Notes: generated from the sequence alone by a model not told the origin. DNA of 64,000 nt from CAYOWK01 sp964407665 (GCA_964407665.1 CAYOWK010000005.1:62001-126000), one strand, 5' to 3'; shown: positions 16,970-26,157, counted from the stretch's first letter. Numbers and translations are program-made.

Positions 16970-18214
16970 TCACTGTCCCGGCTCGGCTTGGCCGCGCCGG
17001 TGAGCCAGCCTGAGACGGGCGCCGGCCAGCTGCTGGGCGTCCGACCGATGGATATAACGATCGAGAACGCCGCGTTGCTTATGCCGTGACTGGGCCTGCG
17101 CCAGGGTGTCCGGAAGGCCTGCGTCGCCCAGCTCGGTGAGGCCGCCATGCCGGAATGACGTCAGGGTGACATGGTCCGGCAGCTGGGCCGCCGCCCGGAT
17201 CGCTGCCGCCCGCGACTCCAAAAGCTTCTTGGAATAGCCCTTGTAGACCACGGGGCGCCGCTCCCCGGGCTTCTCTCGCCCTTTCCTGACAATGTGCGCC
17301 AGGACCAGCGTCGCGCGCCTGGGGACGCTCTGCAGCCGCTCCTCAAGCTCCGGGTAGAAACTGACCCCGCCGTCGCCCAGCGGTTTCCAGACGGGGTTGT
17401 CGTTCTTGTCCGATCCCATGAACACATGGCCGGGGCGATCGGCCGGGCGCCAGTGCGACCAGGCGAAGCTGGCGCGGATCTCTGAGGGGCGCATCAGCAG
17501 CTCCCAGGCGGCCCGGGCTGCGAAGGCGATCTCCGGGTATCCGAGTTCGGCGGCCTTGGTCTCGAATGTCAGAAGCTGCTGATATGTCGCTGGGGTCGTC
17601 TCGGCGGCGCTGTTGTCCAGGCCCATGCGGTCGAAGGGGTTGGCAGCCGGGAACAGGTCCGGCTTCGCTCGCCTGGCGACGTTCCAGGCGCGCCTGCAGG
17701 CCGCCATGATGTGGTTGGTCACCCTGCGCCGGGCCTCACCCTCATCGTCATACAGGAGCTTCTCATACATCGCGTCGACGAATGCGGGATCGCAGTCGAT
17801 CGCCATGACCGCGCCGACGCGGCGACCGTCCTTCAGAACATGGCCGGCGAACCGCTTCATGAAGCGGTCATAGTCCCGTTGCTGGGCAGGCTTCAGCTGG
17901 GCGTATGAACCGGGGCGGGACGGGGCGTGCAGCCTGTATGTCTCGAAAAGGTCGTCCATGGACCCGGGGATCACCCTGTCCGGCGCCGGATCGTCCGGAA
18001 GGCGGCGATGCATGCGCCAGAAGTCCAGAGCCTGATTGTAGGCGGCGGCGCGGCCCCGGGCCTCCCCGTAATTGTCGCCAAGCGGGCGACGCTCCAAGGG
18101 GCAGCCGGGCGGCAGCGCGTGGCGGGGCGGGCTCCAGTAGTAGGCGATACGGCCGCCGGCCAGCTCTTTCGACAGAAGATACTTCGGGGTGTCGTGGGGA
18201 TTGAGGGGCATCAT
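16970..18214 (-). CDS. int: Tyrosine site-specific integrase
   Basis: 414 aa from ATG 18214. The catalytic domain has the first Arg in LLMRPSEIRASFAW, the box II segment TSFRHGGLTEL, a following His/Arg pair in SRHKQRG and the Tyr nucleophile in VLDRYIH. An N-terminal SAM-like DNA-binding region precedes it (GSMDDLFETYRLH; LKPAQQRDYDRFMKRFA). It recombines the element with the tRNA 3' end, next to which it lies. Its start overlaps the stop of the upstream excisionase-like gene (ATGA), so both are co-expressed. The second Met codon, three bases downstream, is an equally possible start. Confidence 0.9.
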   Translation of the reverse strand: MMPLNPHDTPKYLLSKELAGGRIAYYWSPPRHALPPGCPLERRPLGDNYGEARGRAAAYNQALDFWRMHRRLPDDPAPDRVIPGSMDDLFETYRLHAPSRPGSYAQLKPAQQRDYDRFMKRFAGHVLKDGRRVGAVMAIDCDPAFVDAMYEKLLYDDEGEARRRVTNHIMAACRRAWNVARRAKPDLFPAANPFDRMGLDNSAAETTPATYQQLLTFETKAAELGYPEIAFAARAAWELLMRPSEIRASFAWSHWRPADRPGHVFMGSDKNDNPVWKPLGDGGVSFYPELEERLQSVPRRATLVLAHIVRKGREKPGERRPVVYKGYSKKLLESRAAAIRAAAQLPDHVTLTSFRHGGLTELGDAGLPDTLAQAQSRHKQRGVLDRYIHRSDAQQLAGARLRLAHRRGQAEPGQ

Positions 18215-18411
18215 ACGAGGTCTCGCAGGGCGACGGGCTTCTCGTCGGTCAGGCCGTGGATCCGGTCGATCGCGTCGTCCAGATCCTCCCTCAGCCATCG
18301 CTTGCCCTTTCCCGGTATGCTGCGCCCCTCCGGATAGAGGACGGGGATCGCTCGCAGGAAAGCGGAGACGCTGGCCTCATCGCAATAGGCCGCGGCTGTT
18401 TCAGCGCGCAT
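18211..18411 (-). CDS. Excisionase-like small DNA-binding protein
   Basis: 66 aa from ATG 18411, opening MRAETAAAYCDEASVSAFLR and continuing IPVLYPEGRSIPGKGKRWLREDLDDAIDRI. This is the short winged-helix plan of AlpA/Xis-like directionality factors: helix, turn, wing with the terminal Trp and a charged dimer helix. It is translationally coupled to the integrase gene. Upstream frame extension to 18603 is Arg/Pro-rich and non-coding in appearance. Expected role: steering the integrase to excision and possibly repressing or activating element promoters. Confidence 0.7.
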   Translation of the reverse strand: MRAETAAAYCDEASVSAFLRAIPVLYPEGRSIPGKGKRWLREDLDDAIDRIHGLTDEKPVALRDLV

Positions 18412-18629
18412 CTGACGAGGCCAGCGACCGTCTCCGGGCGGGTTACTCACAGACGGCTCACAGGATTCGCGGGTGCGACGGGGCAAGGCGGGCGCTCTGA
18501 CGTGGCGGCTACGGGTCGACCGTGAATCTACGGCCGCCCGATCCGACGTCGGTTGAGGATGCGCTGGCCGTTCAACGCGCCTCCGATCAGCGCCGCTGAT
18601 CATGCTCCGTCACACCTGCGGAGCCCGCC

Positions 18630-21554
18630 ATGGTCGAGAAAGTCGAAGCCCTACTCCTCACGATGTCCGCCGACATCAAGCAAATGGAGCGCGCCTATAA
18701 GCGGGCTCAGGAGAAAACAAACGAGACTACCACCGCGATCGAAAAGCGGTTCGAGCGGATGAACGGTCGTATCCTGCGGACGCAGGACCAGCTCGGCAGC
18801 GATCTCCGGCGGTCATTCGCTGCCATCGGTGTCGGGCTGGCGATCAAAGAGGTGACCCAGTACGCCGACAGCTGGACAGCTGCCCAAAACAAGGTTGCGG
18901 CCGCCGGTGTCGCTCAGCGGGATCTGGGCGCCCGGATGTCCGAAGTCGCCGACATCGCCCGGGAGACGCGGTCAAGCTTCGGAGCTGTCGCCGATCTCTA
19001 TTCGAAGGTCACCCGTGTATCCGACCAGCTGGGCTTGTCTCAGCGGGATGTCGCGAGGCTCACGGAGAATGTCGCCAAGTCATTCGTCGCAGGCGGCTCA
19101 GCGGCTTCCGAACAGGCGGCCGGCATCCTGCAGCTGTCGCAGGCTCTCGGGTCGGGCGTGCTCCAGGGCGAGGAACTCAAATCGATCCGTGAGAACGCTC
19201 CGCTCCTGGCCAAGGCCATCGCTGACAGTGTCGGATCGAGCGTCGCGGATCTGAAAGAGCTGGGCGCCCAAGGTAAGCTAACCAGCGACGTCGTCGCCAG
19301 GGCCATCATCAACGCGACCAGCATCCAGGCCGACTTCGCCCGGACGAATGCGACCGTCGCACAATCGCTCACTAACCTGCGGACCAGCTTCACGCAGTAC
19401 ATCGGCGGCGCCGACCAGGCGACGGGCGTCACTCGCACGCTGTCCGGATTTATCGAACTCGTCGCCAACAACTTCGACACGTTCGCAGATGCCGCCGTCG
19501 TTGCGGCGAGCGTCCTCGGTGGAGCGCTGGCGGCCGGCGCGATCGTGAAGCTGGTCGCGGGCCTGAGGACGATGGCGACGGAAGTTCGAACCGCGACGAC
19601 CGCCGTCGGCGCACTGCGAACGTCCTTCGCCTTCCTCACGGGGCCTTGGGGGGCGGCGATCCTCGCGATCGGATCCGCCTTGGCCGTGATGGGGCTGGAA
19701 GCTGCCAAGTCCAAACCGCAGCTCGAGCGCATCGAAGAGTCGATGTCCAAGCTTGAGCAGGTGACCGGCCAGGTGAAGGCGGACACCGACGCCCTGACCG
19801 AAGCCCAGAACCGTCTCACCCGCGCGATGGAAGCCCAGGGGACGGCGGCGCAGGATACGGCCCGGCTCGAAATCAGCGCCATCCAGCGACGCCTTGAGGC
19901 AAACCAGAAGCTCGCCCGGTCCCTGAGGTCGACGCTCCAGGCTCAGCTGCAGACGGCGCTGGCGGCCGAAGGCGGCAGGGGCGGCATCACGGAACAGCGC
20001 CTGATCCTGTCCCAGAACCTGCAATCACGCGGCATGAATGAGGAGCAGCTGCGCAGCTACATCGATGACCAGCTCAGCCGCGGCCCGCTCAAATCCTCGG
20101 ACGAATACCTCCTGAACCTTCTGCGCAGCATCGATGAAGGCGTGGCGAAGGTGAATGAGCTCCGGACTCGATTGATCGAGCTGGACACGGTTATCGAGAA
20201 GACAGGCGACGGGGGGACGATCAGCGGCAGCGCTGGCGCCTCAGGCGGGGGATCGCCCCTCTCCGGATACGCCACGGACGCGGAAAGGCTGACAGCTGCT
20301 CTGCGAGCGCTTCGGGAAGCCCGGGACGCCGACAGTGATGCAGTCAGCCGCGCGGCGAACGCGCGTGACCGGTTCTTGCTGGCCGATAGCGATGACCCGG
20401 CCGGCTTCAAAGACGATACAGCCGGTGTCCGTGAATATGAGCGGCTGAACGCCGAATTGGCGACCGCCTTGGACAAGTCGGCGGCAAACGTACAGGCCAG
20501 GTCTCGGGAGGCGGTCCAGGCCCTGCTTCAGTACGCCCAAGGCGCTGACGATCTGGCTGAAGCGCTCAAGCGCGTCCCGTCTCTGTCCGACATCCTGACT
20601 CCTGCGGACGCGGCCCTCCTGAACAGCGAACTCAAGAAAATGGTCGACGACGCGACCAACTCGGTTCTGGTCGGAGAGGATCGGATTATCGCCGACTTGC
20701 AGTCCCGGCTCGAGGACATTGATCGGGCGCGGTCCGCTGCCCTAGCCGCTGGTGAGACCGACGTTCGGCGCTTCCTGGCCGCTATCGAAAAGGCCTTCCG
20801 GGATGCGGACGCGGCCATCGCGGATCTGTATGACGCTGAACGCCCCTCTGCCGATATCGATCGGCTGGCCGACGTCAGCGACACACCGACCTTTGAGGAT
20901 TCGCCCGAGCTTAAGCGACTCCGTGACGGCATCGGCGAGGCCGTGAAAGACGGTTTCCGCCAAGGCCTGCAAGACGACAACTGGGGCGAAGCCCTCCGGT
21001 CGATGCTGGCAAACGCGATGACGTCTGCCCTAGACGAAACCTTGAACGGCGTTGCGGGCTTTCTCACAAACGTACTTACCGGTGCGATGGGTTCGTCAGG
21101 CGACATGAGCTACTGGGACCACTTCTGGAGCGCAGCCGGTGGCTATGTCGGCGGCTGGCTTTTTGGGGGTTCCGGTGGCAGCCACTACTCCTCCAGCGCT
21201 AGCGCCTTCGATGCAAACTCGACCTATGGCGGCGGGCGGGCGGCCGGCGGGCCGGTTTCTGCAGGCTCCCACTACCGCGTCAACGAGTCCGGCACAGGCG
21301 AGTTTCTGTTCATGGGGCGCAACCCGGGCCAAGTGCTGACGGCCGCCCAGATCAATGGCCTCTCCGCGGGCAGCGGGCGGGGCGGCGTTAGCAACATCAG
21401 CGTCCACGCCGGCCTTACCGTTAACGGCGGCATCGACGCCGTCAGCTGGCCGATGGTGCAGCGAGCCATGGCCGAACAGGAACGCCGTATTCCTAGCCTC
21501 ATCGACAGACAGGTCTTCGAAGGGAAGCGCAACAGGAAGCCCGGCTACCGCTGA
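18630..21554 (+). CDS. Phage tail tape measure protein
   Basis: 974 aa. An N-terminal coiled-coil stretch is followed by the tape-measure domain (VADIARETRSSFGAVADLYS through ITQ-like GILQLSQALGSGVLQGEELK and APLLAKAIADSVG, roughly residues 65-270). Two hydrophobic spans lie near 288-312 and 334-355, then long coiled coils to about 600, and a Gly-rich segment near 830-860 (GGYVGGWLFGGSGGSHYSSS). Such proteins set tail length and are ejected with DNA; by the usual ~0.15 nm per residue rule, 974 aa implies a tail near 145 nm. It is the only plus-strand structural gene, isolated from any other tail gene, with its own terminator. Confidence 0.88.
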   Translation: MVEKVEALLLTMSADIKQMERAYKRAQEKTNETTTAIEKRFERMNGRILRTQDQLGSDLRRSFAAIGVGLAIKEVTQYADSWTAAQNKVAAAGVAQRDLGARMSEVADIARETRSSFGAVADLYSKVTRVSDQLGLSQRDVARLTENVAKSFVAGGSAASEQAAGILQLSQALGSGVLQGEELKSIRENAPLLAKAIADSVGSSVADLKELGAQGKLTSDVVARAIINATSIQADFARTNATVAQSLTNLRTSFTQYIGGADQATGVTRTLSGFIELVANNFDTFADAAVVAASVLGGALAAGAIVKLVAGLRTMATEVRTATTAVGALRTSFAFLTGPWGAAILAIGSALAVMGLEAAKSKPQLERIEESMSKLEQVTGQVKADTDALTEAQNRLTRAMEAQGTAAQDTARLEISAIQRRLEANQKLARSLRSTLQAQLQTALAAEGGRGGITEQRLILSQNLQSRGMNEEQLRSYIDDQLSRGPLKSSDEYLLNLLRSIDEGVAKVNELRTRLIELDTVIEKTGDGGTISGSAGASGGGSPLSGYATDAERLTAALRALREARDADSDAVSRAANARDRFLLADSDDPAGFKDDTAGVREYERLNAELATALDKSAANVQARSREAVQALLQYAQGADDLAEALKRVPSLSDILTPADAALLNSELKKMVDDATNSVLVGEDRIIADLQSRLEDIDRARSAALAAGETDVRRFLAAIEKAFRDADAAIADLYDAERPSADIDRLADVSDTPTFEDSPELKRLRDGIGEAVKDGFRQGLQDDNWGEALRSMLANAMTSALDETLNGVAGFLTNVLTGAMGSSGDMSYWDHFWSAAGGYVGGWLFGGSGGSHYSSSASAFDANSTYGGGRAAGGPVSAGSHYRVNESGTGEFLFMGRNPGQVLTAAQINGLSAGSGRGGVSNISVHAGLTVNGGIDAVSWPMVQRAMAEQERRIPSLIDRQVFEGKRNRKPGYR

Positions 21555-21562
21555 ACGAGAAA

Positions 21563-21590
21563 GCCCCCGCAGTGACCAAACTGCGGGGGC
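21563..21590 (+). terminator. Terminator between tape measure and connector genes
   Basis: GCCCCCGCAG and CTGCGGGGGC form a 10-bp perfect stem around TGACCAAA, starting 9 bp after the tape measure stop. An outer CGAGA/TCTCG pair (21556-21560, 21594-21598) extends it. Genes converge here, so it may work in both directions. Confidence 0.7.
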
Positions 21591-21668
21591 CCGTCTCGAC
21601 GTGGAAGCTTGCAGGGATCCGGTCGCCGATGTCCGCAATCTATGGCATTCGGTGTTGGCGTGGATTGG

Positions 21669-22262
21669 CTAGAAGCCGATCGCCCGGAACGGGTTGATGA
21701 GCGACGCCACGCCCATGGGCAGCTCTTTTGCGTCGACGGTGCCCACGACGACGCTTTCCCGGTTTTCGTACAGGTGGGCCACGATCAAGCGGATCGCGGC
21801 CTTGATAGCGCCCGGCACGTCCTCAGCATCGCCATAGCCAGCCGTGAAGGTCACCCGGACCGGGTCCAGGCGGTCATCATGGACGGTCGGGCGGTTGAAG
21901 CCCCGGCGAAGCCAGATGAAGGAGCCCTGGGCGTCGTGAGCGAGCTGGTAGAGGCCGCTCGTAACAGTCTGCTCAGCGTCGTCGCCGTCCGAATACGCCA
22001 CGACGGCCCCGGAGACGTCCGGGAACGGCAAGCGCAGCACTCCGGAGCCCGGCCAGCCCGGAAACGCCGCTGTCCACTCCTGCGAGACCAGGCAGCGGCC
22101 CAGCACACCCGAATGACCGTCCAGGAAGCTGACGGCGGACGCCAGATAGGCCGCGATCGTGTCGTCATCGTCATCGTGGAAGATGCGAAGGTGTTCCTTC
22201 GCCTCAGCCAGGCTGATCGGCGTTTCCGCCGGCGACGTTACCAGGACGGGGGCGAGGATCAT
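21669..22262 (-). CDS. Head-tail connector protein (gp6-like)
   Basis: 197 aa from ATG 22262. It begins MILAPVLVTSPAETPISLAE then AKEHLRIFHDDDDDTIAAYL, and has VTFTAGYGDAEDVPGAIKAA and LIVAHLYENRES near the C-terminus. That is the pattern of HK97 gp6/PhiE125 gp8-type connectors, which form the ring below the portal that joins head to tail. Its ATG overlaps the stop of the upstream 134-aa gene. It is the last gene of the leftward morphogenesis cluster; nothing resembling head-closure, tail-terminator or tail-tube genes follows. Confidence 0.85.
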   Translation of the reverse strand: MILAPVLVTSPAETPISLAEAKEHLRIFHDDDDDTIAAYLASAVSFLDGHSGVLGRCLVSQEWTAAFPGWPGSGVLRLPFPDVSGAVVAYSDGDDAEQTVTSGLYQLAHDAQGSFIWLRRGFNRPTVHDDRLDPVRVTFTAGYGDAEDVPGAIKAAIRLIVAHLYENRESVVVGTVDAKELPMGVASLINPFRAIGF

Positions 22263-22663
22263 GCGGCCGGCAGTTCGCGCGGCATGCCCAGAGCCATGAT
22301 CGTGATCGGGGCGGCGCCGCTGTTTGCGGTCGGGGTGACCGTGAGGCGGCAATAGCGCTTGTTGCCGTGGTAGCCGATCTTCTTTTCGGCGTTGTCGTCA
22401 GCAAAGCCGAAGCTGGCGGCCGCCTCGGTGCCGTGCATGTCGGCGTCGGCGACAGCTGTCGCCCCGGACATGTCAGAGGCGTCGGACTCCTCCAGGAGCG
22501 CCGCAAAGGTCGCGTCAGTGTCGGCCAGTGTCCCGGTCGCGATCGCGAACATGACGGACCGATAGCCCTTGATGTCGACAATCGGGCTGACGACAGCGGT
22601 CGTGTCCGTCGGCGCGGCGACCGTCGCGCCGATGACTGCCAGATTGTGGAAAAGATCGCGCAT
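22259..22663 (-). CDS. Conserved phage structural-region protein of unknown function
   Basis: 134 aa starting MRDLFHNLAVIGATVAAPTD and including IVDIKGYRSVMFAIATGTL. Similar short proteins are commonly encoded between capsid and connector genes in alphaproteobacterial HK97-type phages. The likely beta-rich fold suggests a head decoration or stabilisation role, but this is inference. It is translationally coupled to the connector gene (ATGA). A hairpin at 22687-22719 lies just upstream, so it may be transcribed from a promoter separate from the terminase genes. Confidence 0.6.
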   Translation of the reverse strand: MRDLFHNLAVIGATVAAPTDTTAVVSPIVDIKGYRSVMFAIATGTLADTDATFAALLEESDASDMSGATAVADADMHGTEAAASFGFADDNAEKKIGYHGNKRYCRLTVTPTANSGAAPITIMALGMPRELPAA

Positions 22664-22686
22664 GGGCCGGCTCCGGTGCTTGGGCA

Positions 22687-22719
22687 GGGCCAGGCGCTCC
22701 CGTGAAGCGCGCCTGGCCC
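22687..22719 (-). terminator. Hairpin inside the leftward morphogenesis cluster
   Basis: GGGCCAGGCGC and GCGCCTGGCCC form an 11-bp perfect stem with an 11-base loop, between the membrane-protein gene (ends 22804) and the 134-aa gene (starts 22663). There is no strong T-run. It may attenuate transcription into the connector genes. Confidence 0.5.
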
Positions 22720-22803
22720 CTTCACCCTCAAGCCAGGCCGCGAGGACACCCTGGCGAGGCTGAGAATAGCGGTGCGCTGATGCGTGCGAATTGAGGGCGG
22801 GCG

Positions 22804-23169
22804 TTATCTAATATTGGGCAAGAAAGGCACCCGCCGCAGCCGAAGACCGAGTTTGTCGTTCAGCATGTCGATGTACTTGTTGAAGATCAAAACTGGCCAA
22901 CCGAAAAGGACCAGCGCCATAGCGGTCCCTGCCAAAGCCGCGAACACTTTCCAAAGCAGGTTTTCAGCCTCGAGCGAGAACCCTGCCCACATTGCGTAGA
23001 GGGCAAAACCGCCGAACCCAAGCCAGCCGAAGTAGAGGCATGTTGCGAGCAGCGCTTGCACTGCCCGACCTATCCGCGAGTTGGAAAGCCACAACCAGCC
23101 AGCCGCAACCCCAAAAAGGAATGCGATCGACAGGACCGCGTTACCGATCGACCACGCCAGTCCGTCCAT
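22804..23169 (-). CDS. Small membrane protein
   Basis: 121 aa from ATG 23169. Hydrophobic segments are visible at IGNAVLSIAFLFGVAAGWLWL, AVQALLATCLYFGWLGFGGF and FAALAGTAMALVLFGWPVL, so three to four membrane spans are likely. The C-terminus is basic (KLGLRLRRVPFLPNIR). Position between TerL and the connector genes is unusual for a head gene. Possible roles include a holin-like lysis function or exclusion of other phages; no family match supports either. Confidence 0.55.
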   Translation of the reverse strand: MDGLAWSIGNAVLSIAFLFGVAAGWLWLSNSRIGRAVQALLATCLYFGWLGFGGFALYAMWAGFSLEAENLLWKVFAALAGTAMALVLFGWPVLIFNKYIDMLNDKLGLRLRRVPFLPNIR

Positions 23170-23221
23170 TTGAGCCCCCCTGCATTCCGGGGATAATCCG
23201 CTGTCGCATCCGGATTCGCAA

Positions 23222-24817
23222 CTAGACGAACAGGAAGCCCCCGGGTCGTTCGTTCTCGTATGGGCTTTCGAGGCCCCGTGAGGCAGCGGCCCGGGAAACG
23301 GCCATCGCCGCAGCGACCGCGCCGTCAATCTTCTCCGCAGACCGGGCCTTGTTGAACTTCAGGTTGCCGGCGGGATCCTGCTCAACCAGGACGTTGGAGA
23401 AGTTCCAACGCAGGACCGGGTGTCCGCCGTGGCGCAGCGTTCCGGACAGTATGCAGCGCTCAAGCTCTTTCACGGCCGGCGACATGCTCGCATAGCCCTG
23501 GCCAAATTTCACGACCGGGAGGCCGGCGGCGCTCAGGCGGTTGATCGTGCCGGTTGCGTTCCAGCGGTCGATTTCGATCTCCCGAACGTCGAACCGTTCC
23601 GCCAGATCCTCGATGAAGGATTCGACCACGGTGTAATCGACCACAGCGCCCTCTGTCGCGATTAGGAAGCCCTCTTCGGCCCAGCGGACATACGGGACCT
23701 GATCGCGCTCCTGGCGCCGGCGCAGAGTCTCCTGAGGCACAAAGAAGAACGGCACGACGTCGTACGTGTCGTCATCGGCCGGGAAGCACGCGACCACGGC
23801 GGTCAGATCCTCGGTCGAAGACAGGTCAACGCCGATCCAGCATTCCCGCCCTGCGAGCGCGTCCAGGTCGACCGGGACCGCGCCGCGATCGTAAGTCTGC
23901 ATATCCAGCCAGGGCGAGGCCGCGCCGTCGCTCCACATGTTGAGATAGAGGCGCTTGAAGGCCTCCCGCTGGGCCGGGACCTCGGCCGCGCGGCGGGCCA
24001 TCATCCGCATTTCGTCCAGGGACCGGAAGCCGTCCGCCAAGGCCGGATTGACCGCCGTCCAGAGCGTTTCGTCCTGCCAGTCGGCGTCCCGCGGCGCTTC
24101 GAACAGGATGGGCAGGAAGGTCGGGTCCACAAGCTCCCCTGAGGCGACCCGGCGGGCGTAATCATAGAGCTCCCAGGCGAGCCCATGCACGCCGACGCCT
24201 GCCGTTGTGATCGCGATGGTGAGCGGGCAGTCGCGCTTGCCCATGGACGACGTCAGGACGTCCCAGAGTTCGCGGGTCGGCCAGGCGTGGACCTCATCCG
24301 CGATCAGGCAGGAAATCGACATGCCGTGTTTCGAATAGGCCTCATGTGAAATTGCGCGCATGACGCTGGCCGACTTGTCGTGAACGATGCGCTTCTGGCT
24401 GACGGACGTCCGGGTGATCCGGCTCAGGGTCTTGTCCTGGCGTACCATGCGCTCGGATGCGTTGTAGGCGATCGAGGCCTGTTCCCGGTCCGCCGCCGCC
24501 AGGATGACCTGGCCGGCCGCCTCACTCTCCGGTCCGAACAGGTGCAGGAGCGCCGTCGCGCTCGCGAGGGTCGTCTTGCCGTTGCCGCGCGGCAGCAGGA
24601 GGAACACGGTTCGCACGACGCGGCGGCCCAGCTCGTCCGTGTCGCCGTAGATCCGGCGGATGATGCGTTCCTGCCACGGGGCCAGCTTGAACCGATGGCC
24701 GGCGAACTTGCCTTCATGGTGGCGAAGCTTTTCGATGAACCGGACCGCCCGCTCGCCCTTCCCATGCGGGTCGGGCAAGGGTTCATCACTCGTCAACCAG
24801 GCCGGACCAGTCGTCAT
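23222..24817 (-). CDS. terL: Terminase large subunit
   Basis: 531 aa from ATG 24817. The ATPase domain has Walker A LLPRGNGKTT (about 75-83) and Walker B CLIADEVHAW (about 170-179). The C-terminal nuclease domain shows acidic positions in WIGVDLSSTEDLTAVV, EIEIDRWNATG and the final EKIDGAVAAAMA. It powers DNA packaging into the procapsid and cuts the concatemer. Its start overlaps the TerS gene by 32 bp. Presence of an HNH partner suggests cos-type packaging, as in HK97-like systems. Confidence 0.92.
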   Translation of the reverse strand: MTTGPAWLTSDEPLPDPHGKGERAVRFIEKLRHHEGKFAGHRFKLAPWQERIIRRIYGDTDELGRRVVRTVFLLLPRGNGKTTLASATALLHLFGPESEAAGQVILAAADREQASIAYNASERMVRQDKTLSRITRTSVSQKRIVHDKSASVMRAISHEAYSKHGMSISCLIADEVHAWPTRELWDVLTSSMGKRDCPLTIAITTAGVGVHGLAWELYDYARRVASGELVDPTFLPILFEAPRDADWQDETLWTAVNPALADGFRSLDEMRMMARRAAEVPAQREAFKRLYLNMWSDGAASPWLDMQTYDRGAVPVDLDALAGRECWIGVDLSSTEDLTAVVACFPADDDTYDVVPFFFVPQETLRRRQERDQVPYVRWAEEGFLIATEGAVVDYTVVESFIEDLAERFDVREIEIDRWNATGTINRLSAAGLPVVKFGQGYASMSPAVKELERCILSGTLRHGGHPVLRWNFSNVLVEQDPAGNLKFNKARSAEKIDGAVAAAMAVSRAAASRGLESPYENERPGGFLFV

Positions 24818-25241
24818 CTTCGGCGGGCTCCGCAATTGAGGGTCTGCTGCGGGACACGGGGGTGAGCCCAAGTTCGGCTGCCAGCTGGCGAGCCTGCCGC
24901 ATGCTCTCATGCATCAGCCTGTAAGCCGGGTGCGGTCGCGGGGCCGATCGCTCCGACTGGACGAACATGGACGGCGCCTTGCGGATCTCGGTCTGACACT
25001 GCCGCACCTGGCCGATCGCCAGGCAGTAGTTTTCGAGCGAGCCCAGATCGGCGTCAGTCAGGATCCGCCGCTGGGTCAGGATCGGAACGACGCGCTTCCA
25101 TTCGGCCTTAGCTTCCTTCGGGAGCCAGCCCGGGACCTTCGGCGACACGCTGGATCGGGGCGGCGACATCGCTGACACCTCCGGCGACAGGGCGACATCC
25201 TGCGGCGACACGATGCGAAGTGACGGCTTTGCTCCCCTCAT
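24786..25241 (-). CDS. terS: Terminase small subunit
   Basis: 151 aa from ATG 25241. It includes PGWLPKEAKAEWKRVVPILT, RRILTDADLGSLENYCLAIG and HPAYRLMHESMRQARQLAAE, the helical pattern of P27-family small terminases. It recognises the packaging site and recruits TerL. The long open frame upstream to 25694 lies antisense-like over the HNH gene and is not coding. An own TerS is what lets capsid-forming satellites package their genome in their own small heads, so this gene is central to the satellite reading. Confidence 0.85.
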   Translation of the reverse strand: MRGAKPSLRIVSPQDVALSPEVSAMSPPRSSVSPKVPGWLPKEAKAEWKRVVPILTQRRILTDADLGSLENYCLAIGQVRQCQTEIRKAPSMFVQSERSAPRPHPAYRLMHESMRQARQLAAELGLTPVSRSRPSIAEPAEDDDWSGLVDE

Positions 25242-25263
25242 CGGCCAAAAAATCCTCAGAAGC

Positions 25264-26157
25264 TCAATGATTCGCGCGTGGTTGAGCGGCCGGTACGGGA
25301 ACGGGGCCTGAAAGCTCGGACCTACCCCCCTCCGGGCAGGGCGACAGGGCGTTGATGACTGTGTCGCCGGCCTGGCGTTCATACTTCGACCACCAAAGGT
25401 CAATCGAGGGTTGCCACAGGTGAGCACGCGACGCACGGCGCGGGTCGGCCTCGATGCGGCGCAGGCATCTCGCTGGCGGTGTCTCGATGACGACAACTGT
25501 CGCCGACAGCGGCCGGGCGATGGCGTTGCGAGACGACGCGTGGGCGCCGCCGGTAATGATCCATGCCGCTCGCAGGCCACGCGACGTCTCGACCTTGCGC
25601 ACCATGGCGTCGAACGCCTCGTTAACGAACGGCAGAAGCTCGGCGGGCTTGTCATACCAGGGCTGGCCGCTGAGGGCCGCGAATAGGGCGTCACTGTCCA
25701 GGACCAGATCGCCCTGAGTGCAGCGCTGCATGACGTACGTGGTCTTGCCAGATCCGGGAGGGCCGCACACCAGCGTCACCCTTGGCCCGACGCCAGTGCC
25801 AGGCGGACGGTCGCCTCGCTTCTCCATGGCCTGCTTGTCTCCTGAGTGGCAGGGCGTGCATAGCGCGGCCCAGTTGGTCTTGTCCCAGAATAACGCCTTG
25901 TCGCCACGATGCGGGATGATGTGGTCGACCACAGTCGCCAGCGTCTCGACGCCGCGCTTGAGGCAGGCTTCGCAAAGGGGGTGATGGTTGAGGTAGCCCA
26001 GCCTCGCCTTGTCCCAGGCGGTCGTATAGCCGCGCTGGCGGGCGGTCGGCCGCTGCGCATCCTGCTCACGTCTGCGGCGCGGTGCGCATGTGGGGCAGGG
26101 GCCGCCACCATGCACAACCGCGCCGCAGCTGCAGAGCCGGGCCCCGCGTGGGGGCAT
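25264..26157 (-). CDS. HNH endonuclease fused to a P-loop nucleotide-binding domain
   Basis: 297 aa. An N-terminal zinc ribbon (C9, C11, C21, C24) is followed by an HNH core (CEAC 62-65, VVDHIIPHRGD with DH 78-79, N95, CTPCH 100-104). A second domain from about residue 126 has Walker A CGPPGSGKTT (131-140) and a kinase-like LDSDALFAAL. HNH proteins next to terminase genes assist cos cleavage. The P-loop half resembles zeta-toxin/polynucleotide-kinase-type ATPases and may process DNA ends. The start overlaps the capsid stop (ATGA). The fusion seems real: there is no internal stop or frame change. Confidence 0.82.
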   Translation of the reverse strand: MPPRGARLCSCGAVVHGGGPCPTCAPRRRREQDAQRPTARQRGYTTAWDKARLGYLNHHPLCEACLKRGVETLATVVDHIIPHRGDKALFWDKTNWAALCTPCHSGDKQAMEKRGDRPPGTGVGPRVTLVCGPPGSGKTTYVMQRCTQGDLVLDSDALFAALSGQPWYDKPAELLPFVNEAFDAMVRKVETSRGLRAAWIITGGAHASSRNAIARPLSATVVVIETPPARCLRRIEADPRRASRAHLWQPSIDLWWSKYERQAGDTVINALSPCPEGGRSELSGPVPVPAAQPRANH

